Assembly (NCBI GenBank): GCA_002772495.1 | Contig: PCSX01000035.1 | Span: 1-21,915, forward strand | Direction: 5' to 3' | DNA length: 21,915 bases | Source of the DNA: Candidatus Vogelbacteria bacterium CG22_combo_CG10-13_8_21_14_all_37_9 | Lineage (GTDB): Bacteria; Patescibacteriota; Minisyncoccia; Phycocordibacterales; XYD1-FULL-46-19 | Shown: positions 6,368 through 13,083 of the stretch, piece after piece | Layout: the number at the start of each line of letters is the position of its first letter | Numbering within the stretch: position 1 is the first letter of the stretch | Notes under the pieces: model-generated | Databases searched by the model: none | What the model was told of the DNA's origin: nothing | Seen by the model: the letters and a program-made list of their open reading frames with translations, nothing else | Translations under genes and position numbers: made by a program

Positions 6368-6408
6368 AAAAAAGGGGCGCCAGATGATGAATATCATCTA
6401 GACGCCCC
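6368..6408 (-). terminator. Strong intrinsic terminator of the lipoprotein gene
   Basis: Read leftward: GGGGCG arm, mismatch, AGATGAT, short loop, ATCATCT, then CGCCCC followed at once by TTTTTT. It lies 24 bases after the TAG of the lipoprotein gene. A second hairpin, CGGAATC/GATTCCG (6423-6444), straddles the stop codon itself. Confidence 0.88.
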
Positions 6409-6432
6409 GGATAAATCTTTTTCGGAATCTGG

Positions 6433-6843
6433 CTAACGATTCCGATTTCTCTCTCTCTGCACATCCTGCCAGAGATTACGAATCTCTCTCAGGCTCTCAC
6501 GCTGACGCCGCATCTTTTCGGCATCCGCGCGATCCTTTTGGATCTGGCGGTAAGCCTGGTCTCGACGGTAATTGTCGAGAGACCGTTGGGCCTCACGCTG
6601 ACGAGCTAGGCTGTTCCTTGCTCGATCGTTTTCGAGCTGGCGCTGTTCACGCGCCCACTCTAGACCCTCTCGTTCGGTCATCCCAAGCGAGGGCTGACCC
6701 GCCAAGACCTGTCGGGTTGACAGGACCTGTGTTCCCGATGCCCCAATTCCGGGATACATCGGAATAGTGGTCACACAACCACTACCCAGAACGACCCCGA
6801 CGAGCGCCAACAAAAAAAAGATCAAAAAACTCTTACTTTTCAT
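6433..6843 (-). CDS. Predicted lipoprotein with an Arg/Gln-rich coiled-coil tail
   Basis: Protein of 136 residues. The N-terminus MKSKSFLIFFLLALVGVVLGSGC is a lipoprotein signal peptide with lipobox LGSGC (Cys at residue 23). The mature part begins with a Pro/Gly/Thr-rich linker and continues, from about residue 54, as a long charged helix rich in Arg, Glu and Gln, probably a coiled coil, ending RERNRNR. An upstream in-frame ATG at 6915 is excluded because it lies in the -10 box. ATG 6843 has a good Shine-Dalgarno AGAGGAGA. The gene is far more GC-rich than its neighbours, stands alone between a consensus promoter and a strong terminator, and uses a TAG stop, so it looks acquired from another bacterium. 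I do not recognise the family. Its function is unknown; a surface or cell-wall location is inferred from the signal. Confidence 0.85.
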   Translation of the reverse strand: MKSKSFLIFFLLALVGVVLGSGCVTTIPMYPGIGASGTQVLSTRQVLAGQPSLGMTEREGLEWAREQRQLENDRARNSLARQREAQRSLDNYRRDQAYRQIQKDRADAEKMRRQRESLREIRNLWQDVQRERNRNR

Positions 6844-6913
6844 CCTATTCTCCTCTGACCTTGGCTCTGCCAAGATCGGTTGATTTTTCTCTATTAAACA
6901 CCATCTACCCTCC

Positions 6914-6942
6914 ATTATAGCAAATATAACCTAGTTTGTCAA
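6914..6942 (-). promoter_or_regulatory. Perfect sigma70 consensus promoter of the lipoprotein gene
   Basis: Minus strand TTGACA (6937-6942), exactly 17 bases, TATAAT (6914-6919): full consensus in both boxes. The expected transcript starts near 6907, giving a leader of about 64 bases with a hairpin (CTTGGC AGA GCCAAG, 6860-6874) and a Shine-Dalgarno sequence. No other promoter in the window is as canonical. Confidence 0.92.
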
Positions 6943-7311
6943 GGGGTGAATTTAGAGCCCTCAACTAGGCCCTTTTTAGCCTTTTCTCGCTTTTAGAGAA
7001 AAATTCAATTTTAAGATCCTAATTATTCAAACTTTTGACCCAAATTTTGATTACTCATTTTTTAAATTTTCCAAAATTAATTTTAAATCTAAAAAAATAT
7101 CAGAAAAAACTAAATTAAATTGCTTGTCCACAGTTATGCACCCTTGCTAGTCGCTCCCACTGTGCTAGGAATAGAGGTAGAGATTTTAATAACTTTAAAT
7201 TTGTTTCTAAGGTTATTAAGAGTTAAAATGAAATAAGAAAAATTTCTGACTAGCTATCATTTCTGAATGGTAATAAGTAAAAGTCAGTAGCTTAATCTTA
7301 AAAAAATTATA
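6943..7311. other. AT-rich intergenic region upstream of pilB
   Basis: No open reading frame or RNA gene that I can support. Two DnaA-box-like 9-mers lie side by side: TTGTCCACA (7124-7132) and TTATGCACC (7134-7142). A less AT-rich patch (about 7138-7170) follows. An inverted pair CTGACT/AGTCAG (near 7246 and 7285) lies close to the pilB start. No convincing pilB promoter or Shine-Dalgarno sequence is visible. Confidence 0.5.
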
Positions 7312-9006
7312 ATGAACGAGCCACTCGAAGAAAAACGAGATAAAAAACTGGCCGAACTCTACCAACAAGAGTCTGAAGAATTAGCTGTGGTTTTGGCTAA
7401 ACGTCACGGACTCCCCTATTTGGATCTTTCTAAAACGGCGATCAACACCGATGCCTTGCGTCTGATCCCCATGTTGCAAGCTCGCGAAGCTGGTATGATC
7501 GCTTTTAAAGTGATTGGTCGAACTATCTATCTAGCCACCATTGCTCCGGAAAATTCCCAAATCGCTGATTTGATTAAAGATTTTGAAAATAAAAATTTCA
7601 AAACTGAACTCTATTTAATTTCTGAAAACAGTTTATTCTTAGCTTTATCACGTTATGTGGAAATTTCCGAATCAGAAGCCTCGGATGCCGGTTTAATTCA
7701 AATTTCTGATCAACAAGTCGCCTCTTATCTGGAACGCCTTAAAACTTTTAAAGATGTTCAAGAAACTTTAACCGCGGAAAATCGCCGAGCTGAGCAAGGT
7801 TCCGGTATTTCGACAATTTTAGAAATGATTCTATCAGGCGCTCTGGCGATGAAGGCTTCGGATATTCATATTGAACCAGAACAAGAAACCACTCGTCTAC
7901 GTTATCGTTTGGATGGGGTCTTGGTTGATGTCTCCGAAATCTCCACGCGAATTTGTCGCCAAATTGTTTCGCGCATTAAATTAATGTCGGGAATGAAATT
8001 AAATATCAAATTAACCGCTCAAGATGGTCGCTTTAGTATTAAAGTATCTGGCGAAGAAATCGAAATTCGGTCTTCGGTTATTCCGAGCGCCTATGGTGAA
8101 TCAGTGGTAATGAGGGTGCTCGATCCTAAAAGTATTAAATTAAGTTTTGAAAATCTAGGTGTGGAAACTAAACTATTTAATGTTTTTAAACAAGAAATAA
8201 TTAAACCGAATGGTCTAATTCTCTTGACTGGTCCCACTGGTTCCGGAAAAACCACCACCCTGTATGCTTTCTTGCAACGAATTAATTCAGTGGGAACAAA
8301 AATTATCACGATTGAAGATCCGATTGAATATCATTTGAAAGGGGTCAATCAAACTCAAGTCAATCGCACCGCCAAATATACTTTTTTATCTGGTCTACGC
8401 AGTGCTCTCCGTCAAGACCCCGATGTGATTATGGTCGGAGAAATTCGAGATGAAGAAACGGCCGAAATTGCGATTAATTCAGCCTTAACTGGTCACCTAG
8501 TTTTTTCCACTCTTCACACTAATAATGCCGCCGGTACCATCCCCCGTTTAATCGATCTAGGAATTAATCCAAAAGTGATCAGTTCGGCTTTGACCATTAC
8601 CATCGCTCAGCGCTTGGTCCGAAAATTGTGCCCTGATTGTCGCCAAATCATTGAAACAACACCCGAAGAACAAAAACTTCTAAGGGCGGTGGTCGAATCA
8701 ATTAAAAATAAGCGCCCGGATTTGGCGCCAAGTGAAATTAGTCAGATTTATGGACCGGTCGGTTGTCTAAAGTGTAATAATACCGGCTATAAAGGACGAG
8801 AAGGAATTTTTGAAGCAATTCTAATGGACGAAGCGATTGCCAAAATTACCAACACCAATCCAGACGAGAAAGAAATTTGGAAAGCAGCCTTAGCTCAAGG
8901 GATCCTTGATATGCGTCAAGATGGAATTTTAAAAGTCTTGGCTGGAAAAACATCCCTCGATGAATTACGACGAGTAATTGATTTAACGGCTGAAATAATT
9001 TTATAG
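7312..9006 (+). CDS. pilB: Type IV pilus assembly / type II secretion ATPase
   Basis: Protein of 564 residues of the GspE/PilB family, the hexameric cytoplasmic ATPase that powers pilus extension or type II secretion. Residues 1-115 form the N-terminal MshEN-like domain. SGISTILEMILSGALAMKASDIHIEP (164-189) begins the N2 domain. The Walker A motif GPTGSGKTTT is at 307-316, the Asp box IITIEDPIEY at 331-340, Walker B DPDVIMVGEIRD at 369-380, and the His box HLVFSTLHTNNA at 395-406. Four zinc-binding cysteines are at 440, 443, 485 and 488 (CPDC, CLKC). All catalytic elements are present. No other pilus gene is adjacent, so whether it is PilB or GspE cannot be settled here. It ends with TAG. Confidence 0.93.
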   Translation: MNEPLEEKRDKKLAELYQQESEELAVVLAKRHGLPYLDLSKTAINTDALRLIPMLQAREAGMIAFKVIGRTIYLATIAPENSQIADLIKDFENKNFKTELYLISENSLFLALSRYVEISESEASDAGLIQISDQQVASYLERLKTFKDVQETLTAENRRAEQGSGISTILEMILSGALAMKASDIHIEPEQETTRLRYRLDGVLVDVSEISTRICRQIVSRIKLMSGMKLNIKLTAQDGRFSIKVSGEEIEIRSSVIPSAYGESVVMRVLDPKSIKLSFENLGVETKLFNVFKQEIIKPNGLILLTGPTGSGKTTTLYAFLQRINSVGTKIITIEDPIEYHLKGVNQTQVNRTAKYTFLSGLRSALRQDPDVIMVGEIRDEETAEIAINSALTGHLVFSTLHTNNAAGTIPRLIDLGINPKVISSALTITIAQRLVRKLCPDCRQIIETTPEEQKLLRAVVESIKNKRPDLAPSEISQIYGPVGCLKCNNTGYKGREGIFEAILMDEAIAKITNTNPDEKEIWKAALAQGILDMRQDGILKVLAGKTSLDELRRVIDLTAEIIL

Positions 9007-9017
9007 AACCACCCTAA

Positions 9018-9057
9018 ATCGATGGGAATAGAATGATCAGTTCGGCTTGAACCTTAC
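9018..9057 (+). repeat. Possible degenerate copy of a pilB segment
   Basis: This intergenic piece resembles pilB positions 8551-8602. Both have ATCGAT, then GGAAT, then an exact 15-base match TGATCAGTTCGGCTT (9034-9048 and 8576-8590), then GACC- and TTACC-like blocks in the same order with small gaps. It may be a decayed partial duplication, or coincidence extended by eye. Confidence 0.35.
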
Positions 9058-9058
9058 C

Positions 9059-9230
9059 AATCAAGACCATAAACCTCTAAGCAATCCCTTAGGTAGTGCT
9101 ACTTAAGTTAGGAAAATCTTAAAGGATAGACACAGCGTTCTCTACTACGAGGTAGAGGGCCATTACGTCCTTTTTGAAAAACCCGTTAGACCAAAATGAT
9201 CTAATTGCTTAGAGGTTTATGAGCTTGATT
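9059..9230 (+). ncRNA. Candidate structured RNA upstream of ruvB
   Basis: A closing stem of 18 perfect pairs (9068-9085 with 9204-9221) is extended, across a 2x2 internal loop, by 7 more pairs (AATCAAG 9059-9065 with CTTGATT 9224-9230). Inside are hairpins: 9088-9095/9100-9107 (8 pairs); 9121-9127/9167-9173 enclosing 9137-9145/9152-9160 (7 and 9 pairs); and a short TAGA/TCTA stem at 9187-9203. Several inner pairs are G-U when read as plus-strand RNA and would be A-C mismatches on the other strand, so the RNA probably runs rightward like its neighbours. No ORF covers it. It does not match the conserved cores I know for tRNA, SRP RNA, tmRNA or RNase P RNA, and the multi-branch form is unlike 6S RNA. 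It may be an independent RNA or a ruvB leader element, as it ends 34 bases before the ruvB ATG. Confidence 0.65.
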
Positions 9231-9264
9231 TCTCTGTTTCATAGCTTAGCATAAACAAAACCAT

Positions 9265-10287
9265 ATGTCAATAGGTAATTTACCAAATGAGGCTGACCAA
9301 TTAAATTCACCTAATGGTGATATTTTCCTTGATAAATCCTTGCGCCCAGAAATCTGGGGAGAATATGTTGGTCAAAAACCAATAAAAGATAACCTTAAAA
9401 TCTTATTGACTGCCGCTAAAGAGCGTCAGCATCCACCAGAACATCTCCTCTTTTACGGCCCACCTGGTTTAGGTAAAACCACAATGGCTTATCTTATCGC
9501 AAAAGAATTAGGGGCGCAAATCAAAGTGACCTCTGGTCCAGCGATTGAGAAGGTTGGTGACCTCGCTTCCATTCTAACAAATTTATCGGCTGGTGACATT
9601 TTATTTATTGATGAAGTCCATCGTCTAAATAAAATGATCGAAGAGGTCCTTTATCCAGCTATGGAATCTGGTTCTCTAAATATTATTATCGGCAAAGGTC
9701 CAGGAGCCCGAGTGATTCAATTGGAACTGCCACCTTTTACTTTAATTGCCGCAACCACTCGAGTGGCTTTAATTTCCTCTCCCTTACGTTCTCGTTTTTC
9801 AGGTGGTACTTTTCGTCTTGAATTTTATACGAAAGATGAAATTCAAGAAATTATTTTACGCTCCGCTAAAATTTTAGGAGTCACTCTAGCTGAAGAAGCA
9901 GCCAAAGAAATCGCCGAGCGGAGTCGTTTCACTCCCCGCATCGCTAACCATTTATTAAAACGTTGTCGAGATTATGCTCAAGTTTCTCGCCAAGATATTG
10001 ATCTTAAAAATGTTAAACAAGCACTCACTTTATTGGGGATTGATGATTTAGGTCTTAATGCCACTGATCGACAGATTCTAGAAGTAATTATTGAAAAATT
10101 TGCCGGCGGACCAGTTGGTTTAAATACCATTGCTACCGCTCTAGCCGAAGAAGACGCCACGATTGAAGATGTGAGCGAACCTTATTTAATTCAAGTGGGT
10201 TTATTAGAACGCACCCCTCGAGGACGAATGGTCACTCCTTTAGCTTATAAACATCTTGGTTTTGATTATCCGGCGGACAAACCGTAG
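9265..10287 (+). CDS. ruvB: Holliday junction branch migration helicase RuvB
   Basis: Protein of 340 residues, the usual RuvB length. [19 protein letters not shown] (26-44) opens the AAA+ domain. Walker [10 protein letters not shown] is at 65-73, Walker [11 protein letters not shown] at 112-121, the sensor [17 protein letters not shown] near 163-179, and the C-terminal winged helix [16 protein letters not shown] and [13 protein letters not shown]. RuvB hexamers drive branch migration of Holliday junctions with RuvA, which is not in this window. The 25 residues before LRP are longer and more polar than usual, but ATG 9265 is the only clear start. A weak promoter (TTGATT 9225-9230, TAGCAT 9247-9252) overlaps the end of the candidate RNA. 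It ends with TAG and is followed by a probable terminator. Confidence 0.97.
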   Translation: MSIGNLPNEADQLNSPNGDIFLDKSLRPEIWGEYVGQKPIKDNLKILLTAAKERQHPPEHLLFYGPPGLGKTTMAYLIAKELGAQIKVTSGPAIEKVGDLASILTNLSAGDILFIDEVHRLNKMIEEVLYPAMESGSLNIIIGKGPGARVIQLELPPFTLIAATTRVALISSPLRSRFSGGTFRLEFYTKDEIQEIILRSAKILGVTLAEEAAKEIAERSRFTPRIANHLLKRCRDYAQVSRQDIDLKNVKQALTLLGIDDLGLNATDRQILEVIIEKFAGGPVGLNTIATALAEEDATIEDVSEPYLIQVGLLERTPRGRMVTPLAYKHLGFDYPADKP

Positions 10288-10500
10288 AAATTTAAAATTA
10301 AAAATTAAAAATGTAAAATTAGATTAAGGTAATTTATGTTTGAAATTTAGCACGATTTTCGAACAAGTAAACTATTCAACTTTAATTCGAGAGAGGTCGC
10401 AGTAAAGTTTTTTATAAAAATTTTTAATTTTAAATTTTTAATTTATTTTAATCTGAATCAAATTTTTAATTTTACATTTTTAATTTTTAATTTTTAATTT
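10288..10500. repeat. Long inverted repeat enclosing the ruvB-yebC intergenic region
   Basis: Left arm 10288-10320 and right arm 10468-10500 are complementary over 33 bases with one mismatch. They start 1 base after the ruvB stop and end 3 bases before the yebC start. The arms are built from repeated AAAATT/AAAAATT units, a low-complexity type also seen at 861-910. The enclosed 147 bases hold a terminator-like hairpin and no ORF. Confidence 0.75.
10378..10413 (+). terminator. Probable terminator of ruvB
   Basis: AACTTTA (10378-10384), an 18-base loop, TAAAGTT (10403-10409), running into six Ts (10408-10413). The stem is AT-rich and the loop large, so it may be weak. Confidence 0.4.
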
Positions 10501-10503
10501 CCT

Positions 10504-11031
10504 ATGTCCGGTCATAATAAATGGTCTAAAATTAAGCAAAAAAAAGGACTAACTGATACTAAGCGGAGTAAATTATTTTCAATGCTGGTGCGAGCGATCA
10601 CGATTGAAGCCAAACGAGCTAGTGGTGATATAAATGATGCTGGTCTCAAAGCGGTCATTAGTAGAGCTAAGGAAGCTAATATGCCTTCAGATAATATTAA
10701 TCGAGCTATTAGCAAAGCCACCAGTAAAGAAGCCGAGACTTATGAAGAATTAATTTATGAAGTTTATGGACCCGGTGGAGTCGCGATTATTATTGAAGCC
10801 TTAACTGATAATCGCAATCGAAGCACTCCAGAAATTAAACATCTCTTATCAGAGTTTGGACTTAGTTTAGGGGCGAGTGGTTCAGCTCTTTGGGCTTTTA
10901 GTAAAGAAGATGGACAGTTTAAACCTAAAACTTTAATTCCTCTTTCCCCTACTGATCAAGCTAAATTAGCTTTAATTATTGACCAACTAGAAAATCACGA
11001 CGATGTTAAAAACGTCATCACCAACAACTAA
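10504..11031 (+). CDS. yebC: YebC/TACO1 family protein, short form
   Basis: Protein of 175 residues. It opens with the family signature MSGHNKWSKIKQKKG and continues with AKRASGDINDAGLKAVISRAKEANMPSDNINRAI and YEVYGPGGVAIIIEALTDNRNR. LGASGSALWAF is at about 125-135, and the C-terminal block NHDDVKNVITN is the normal end of the family. Between residues about 136 and 150 there are only a few residues where full-length YebC (about 240 residues) has about 65 more, so most of the third domain is deleted. YebC proteins bind DNA and regulate genes; members of the family also relieve ribosome stalling at proline stretches. The gene overlaps ruvC by 29 bases, the usual yebC-ruvC pairing. There is no Shine-Dalgarno sequence; ATG 10504 is fixed by the signature. 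Confidence 0.93.
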   Translation: MSGHNKWSKIKQKKGLTDTKRSKLFSMLVRAITIEAKRASGDINDAGLKAVISRAKEANMPSDNINRAISKATSKEAETYEELIYEVYGPGGVAIIIEALTDNRNRSTPEIKHLLSEFGLSLGASGSALWAFSKEDGQFKPKTLIPLSPTDQAKLALIIDQLENHDDVKNVITNN

Positions 11032-11530
11032 AATTAGAATCATTGGAATTGATCCAGGTTATGAACGTCTGGGAGTAGCAATTGTTGATAAAACAAAAAC
11101 TGGAGAAGTTTTGATTTTTTCGACTTGTTTGAGAACTAAAACTAAAGATTCTTTCACTCAACGTTTATTAGACTTAGGTCAAGCTTTAGAAAAAATTATT
11201 AAAACCTATCGACCCGAAGCTCTAGCTCTAGAAAGTTTGTTTATTAATATCAATCAGAAAACGGCGATGAAAGTGGCTGAAACTCGAGGGATGATTATCT
11301 ATTTAGCGGGTAAAAATCAACTACCAGTCTTTGATTTTACCCCTTTAGAAATAAAATCTTGTTTAACTGGTTATGGTCAAGCGGATAAAAAACAAGTCAT
11401 TAATTTAGTTTGCCAACTCTTAAAATTAGCGCCTAGTAAAGCCCTTGATGACGAATATGACGCTATTGCCACGGCTCTAACCCTCCTGGCTCGTTGGAAT
11501 GAAAAAGTGAGACTATTAGAATCGATTTAA
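11003..11530 (+). CDS. ruvC: Crossover junction endodeoxyribonuclease RuvC
   Basis: Protein of 175 residues. RuvC is a dimeric, metal-dependent nuclease that resolves Holliday junctions. The catalytic acids are visible: Asp in RIIGIDPGYERLG (about residues 12-24), Glu in ALALESLFI (about 73-81), and the C-terminal pair in ALDDEYDAIATAL. LEIKSCLTGYGQADKKQV is the usual K-rich DNA-binding region. The start ATG 11003 lies inside the end of yebC, so translation is probably coupled. The first 10 residues (MLKTSSPTTK) have no counterpart in the family but are needed to reach a start codon. With ruvB upstream it provides two parts of the RuvABC system; ruvA is not in the window. Confidence 0.95.
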   Translation: MLKTSSPTTKIRIIGIDPGYERLGVAIVDKTKTGEVLIFSTCLRTKTKDSFTQRLLDLGQALEKIIKTYRPEALALESLFININQKTAMKVAETRGMIIYLAGKNQLPVFDFTPLEIKSCLTGYGQADKKQVINLVCQLLKLAPSKALDDEYDAIATALTLLARWNEKVRLLESI

Positions 11531-11639
11531 AGTTATCCCCAATTTGATAGATTAGTATTTGCAAAAAAAAATGAGTGTGTTAAAAATTGAGACAATAATA
11601 AAGAATGGTCGAAAAAAGTAATCTTTAAAATTAATTTTT

Positions 11640-11780
11640 ATGGATGACGAATTAAACACTGACACCTCTTCTGAAGTTGAAGAAGAGGAATTAGACTCCG
11701 CTGATTTAGATGAAGGTGAAGGTGAAGTTATCGATTCTTCTCTCGATGATAGTGATGACACAGATGAAGAGAGTTTTTAA
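11640..11780 (+). CDS. Acidic 46-residue microprotein
   Basis: ATG 11640 to TAA 11780 encodes 46 residues, MDDELNTDTSSEVEEEELDS and onward, ending DDTDEESF. About half the residues are Asp or Glu, there is no Lys, Arg or Cys, and it should be disordered with a very low pI. A -10-like TAAAAT (11626-11631) ends 8 bases before the ATG, and a strong palindromic terminator follows 8 bases after the stop. This placement between a promoter-like element and a terminator supports a real gene. Short acidic proteins of this kind could bind basic partners, cations or nucleic-acid proteins, but the function is unknown. It is too short for standard gene-calling cut-offs. Confidence 0.6.
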   Translation: MDDELNTDTSSEVEEEELDSADLDEGEGEVIDSSLDDSDDTDEESF

Positions 11781-11788
11781 ATAGAATG

Positions 11789-11828
11789 AAATGAAAAACC
11801 CCGATTAATTAATCGGGGTTTTTCATTT
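11789..11828. terminator. Bidirectional palindromic terminator
   Basis: A perfect 40-base palindrome: each strand reads AAATGAAAAACCCCGATT, AATT, then the complement. The GC stem ends in a T-run on both strands, so it can stop the rightward acidic-protein transcript and the leftward tyrS transcript. The tyrS stop codon begins at the very next base. Confidence 0.92.
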
Positions 11829-13016
11829 TTAATTAAATTGTTTAACTTCAATTTTGATAAACCGTTTTTTACCAATCTTAATGACTGCGGTATGACTAAC
11901 TTTATGAAAAAGATCTAAAACTGGCTCACCTGATTCTAAACAAATTCCTCGACCTAAAACTAAACGTTTAAATTCACTTTTAGATTCAATCAGTTTAGCC
12001 GATACTAAAATATCCGCCAATAAATCTCCCGCTTTAGCGGAAACAGTTAAAACTTTTTCGGGAATGTTTTTTTGTTGAAAAGCTTCAATAAAATAAGTTT
12101 CAGCCAATTCCGCTAATTCAGATCCGTAATAAATTTTAACCAACTCTTTCGCTAAGGCCATCTTGGCATCACGAGGATTTTGTTTTCGATACTTTTCTAA
12201 ATCAACTAGCGACACATTCGTACAAATTTCAAATCCCGGCCAAATTATTTCATCTGGCCAACTCATCACCTTGCCATACATATTATTAGGGCTATCGGCT
12301 AAAGTAACCATATTACCTTCAGTTTTACCCATTTTTTTACCAGTGGGATCAGTTAGAAGTTTAACGGCAATGACAAATTTTTCTTGGCCTAAACGTTTTT
12401 GCATTGTTCGACCCATCAACATATTAAAAGTCTGATCATTACCGCCAATTTCCACATCGACTCCCAATTTAACTGAGTCATATCCTTGCATTAAAGGGTA
12501 AAGAAATTCATGAAGATAAATTGGGCTATTCTTTTTTAAACGTTCTTGGAACATATCTCGTTCTATCATTTGGCCAACCGTAAAACCAGAAGCTAATTTA
12601 ATAATCTCTGAAAAATTTAGTTTTGCTAACCAACGTTTATTAAAAACGAATTTGGTTTTTTTTAAGTTTAAAATTTTACCAATTTGCTCACGATAAGCTT
12701 GGTAATTAGCGGTGACTGTCGCTTCACTTAAAATTGTCCGAGTTTCTAATTTACCATCTGGGTCACCAATTTGAGCAGTAAAATCACCAATCAAGATGGT
12801 AATTTTATGACCCCAATCTTGAAGTGTTTTTAATCTCAAAAGAATAGCTCCATGACCTAAATGGAGAGTATCCCCAGTAGGATCAATACCTAAAAAAATA
12901 GCCAGTGGTTTTCTAGTTTTTAAACGATTCAAAAATTCTTCCCGAGAAGGAAAAATATTAGCAATTCCTCGTTCAGTAAATTCTTTTAAAACATCATCCG
13001 AGACTAGCTTTTTCAT
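11829..13016 (-). CDS. tyrS: Tyrosyl-tRNA synthetase
   Basis: Protein of 395 residues. It charges tRNA-Tyr with tyrosine. The class I signature HLGH is at residues 52-55 after the GIDPTGDTLHLG block, and the second signature KMGKT is at 228-232 (a variant of KMSKS). IGDFTAQIGDP (76-86), HEFLYPLMQGYDS (169-181) and VEIGGNDQTFNML (188-200) form the tyrosine pocket. The last 65 residues form an S4-like RNA-binding domain (SEFKRLVLGRGICLESGEPV). The overall pattern fits the TyrZ/type 2 branch better than E. coli TyrS. It is divergent from the PBP gene, with 67 bases between, and ends against a bidirectional terminator. Confidence 0.96.
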   Translation of the reverse strand: MKKLVSDDVLKEFTERGIANIFPSREEFLNRLKTRKPLAIFLGIDPTGDTLHLGHGAILLRLKTLQDWGHKITILIGDFTAQIGDPDGKLETRTILSEATVTANYQAYREQIGKILNLKKTKFVFNKRWLAKLNFSEIIKLASGFTVGQMIERDMFQERLKKNSPIYLHEFLYPLMQGYDSVKLGVDVEIGGNDQTFNMLMGRTMQKRLGQEKFVIAVKLLTDPTGKKMGKTEGNMVTLADSPNNMYGKVMSWPDEIIWPGFEICTNVSLVDLEKYRKQNPRDAKMALAKELVKIYYGSELAELAETYFIEAFQQKNIPEKVLTVSAKAGDLLADILVSAKLIESKSEFKRLVLGRGICLESGEPVLDLFHKVSHTAVIKIGKKRFIKIEVKQFN

Positions 13017-13067
13017 AAAAATACTTTAACATAAGCCTCGTTTCTTAGCCATTTTTTTAATCTTTTA

Positions 13068-13076
13068 TGTTATAAT
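13068..13076 (+). promoter_or_regulatory. Extended -10 promoter of the PBP gene, leaderless
   Basis: TGT followed by TATAAT (13071-13076), an extended -10, with no good -35. Seven bases (CACAATA) separate the -10 from ATG 13084, so transcription should begin at or next to the A of the start codon. Confidence 0.65.
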
Positions 13077-13083
13077 CACAATA

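Noticed and set aside
6844..6915. Longer N-terminus (MEGRW...) for the lipoprotein
   Set aside because: The first codon lies inside the -10 box TATAAT, so it cannot be in the mRNA. The inner ATG has a Shine-Dalgarno sequence and a proper signal peptide.
8091..8309. Leftward ORF inside pilB, and similar ORFs inside polA, ruvB, yebC, xth and tyrS
   Set aside because: All lie antisense to well-supported genes, have no family pattern and no start signals, and are shadow frames.
9059..9230. 6S RNA, SRP RNA, tmRNA, RNase P RNA or tRNA
   Set aside because: The several inner hairpins inside a closing stem do not match the rod-like 6S form, and I see none of the conserved cores of the other RNAs. 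This is from memory, so a formal Rfam search could overturn it.
9059..9230. MITE or insertion-sequence remnant with terminal inverted repeats
   Set aside because: No target-site duplication is visible, and inner G-U pairs favour an RNA. Not fully excluded without a genome-wide copy count.
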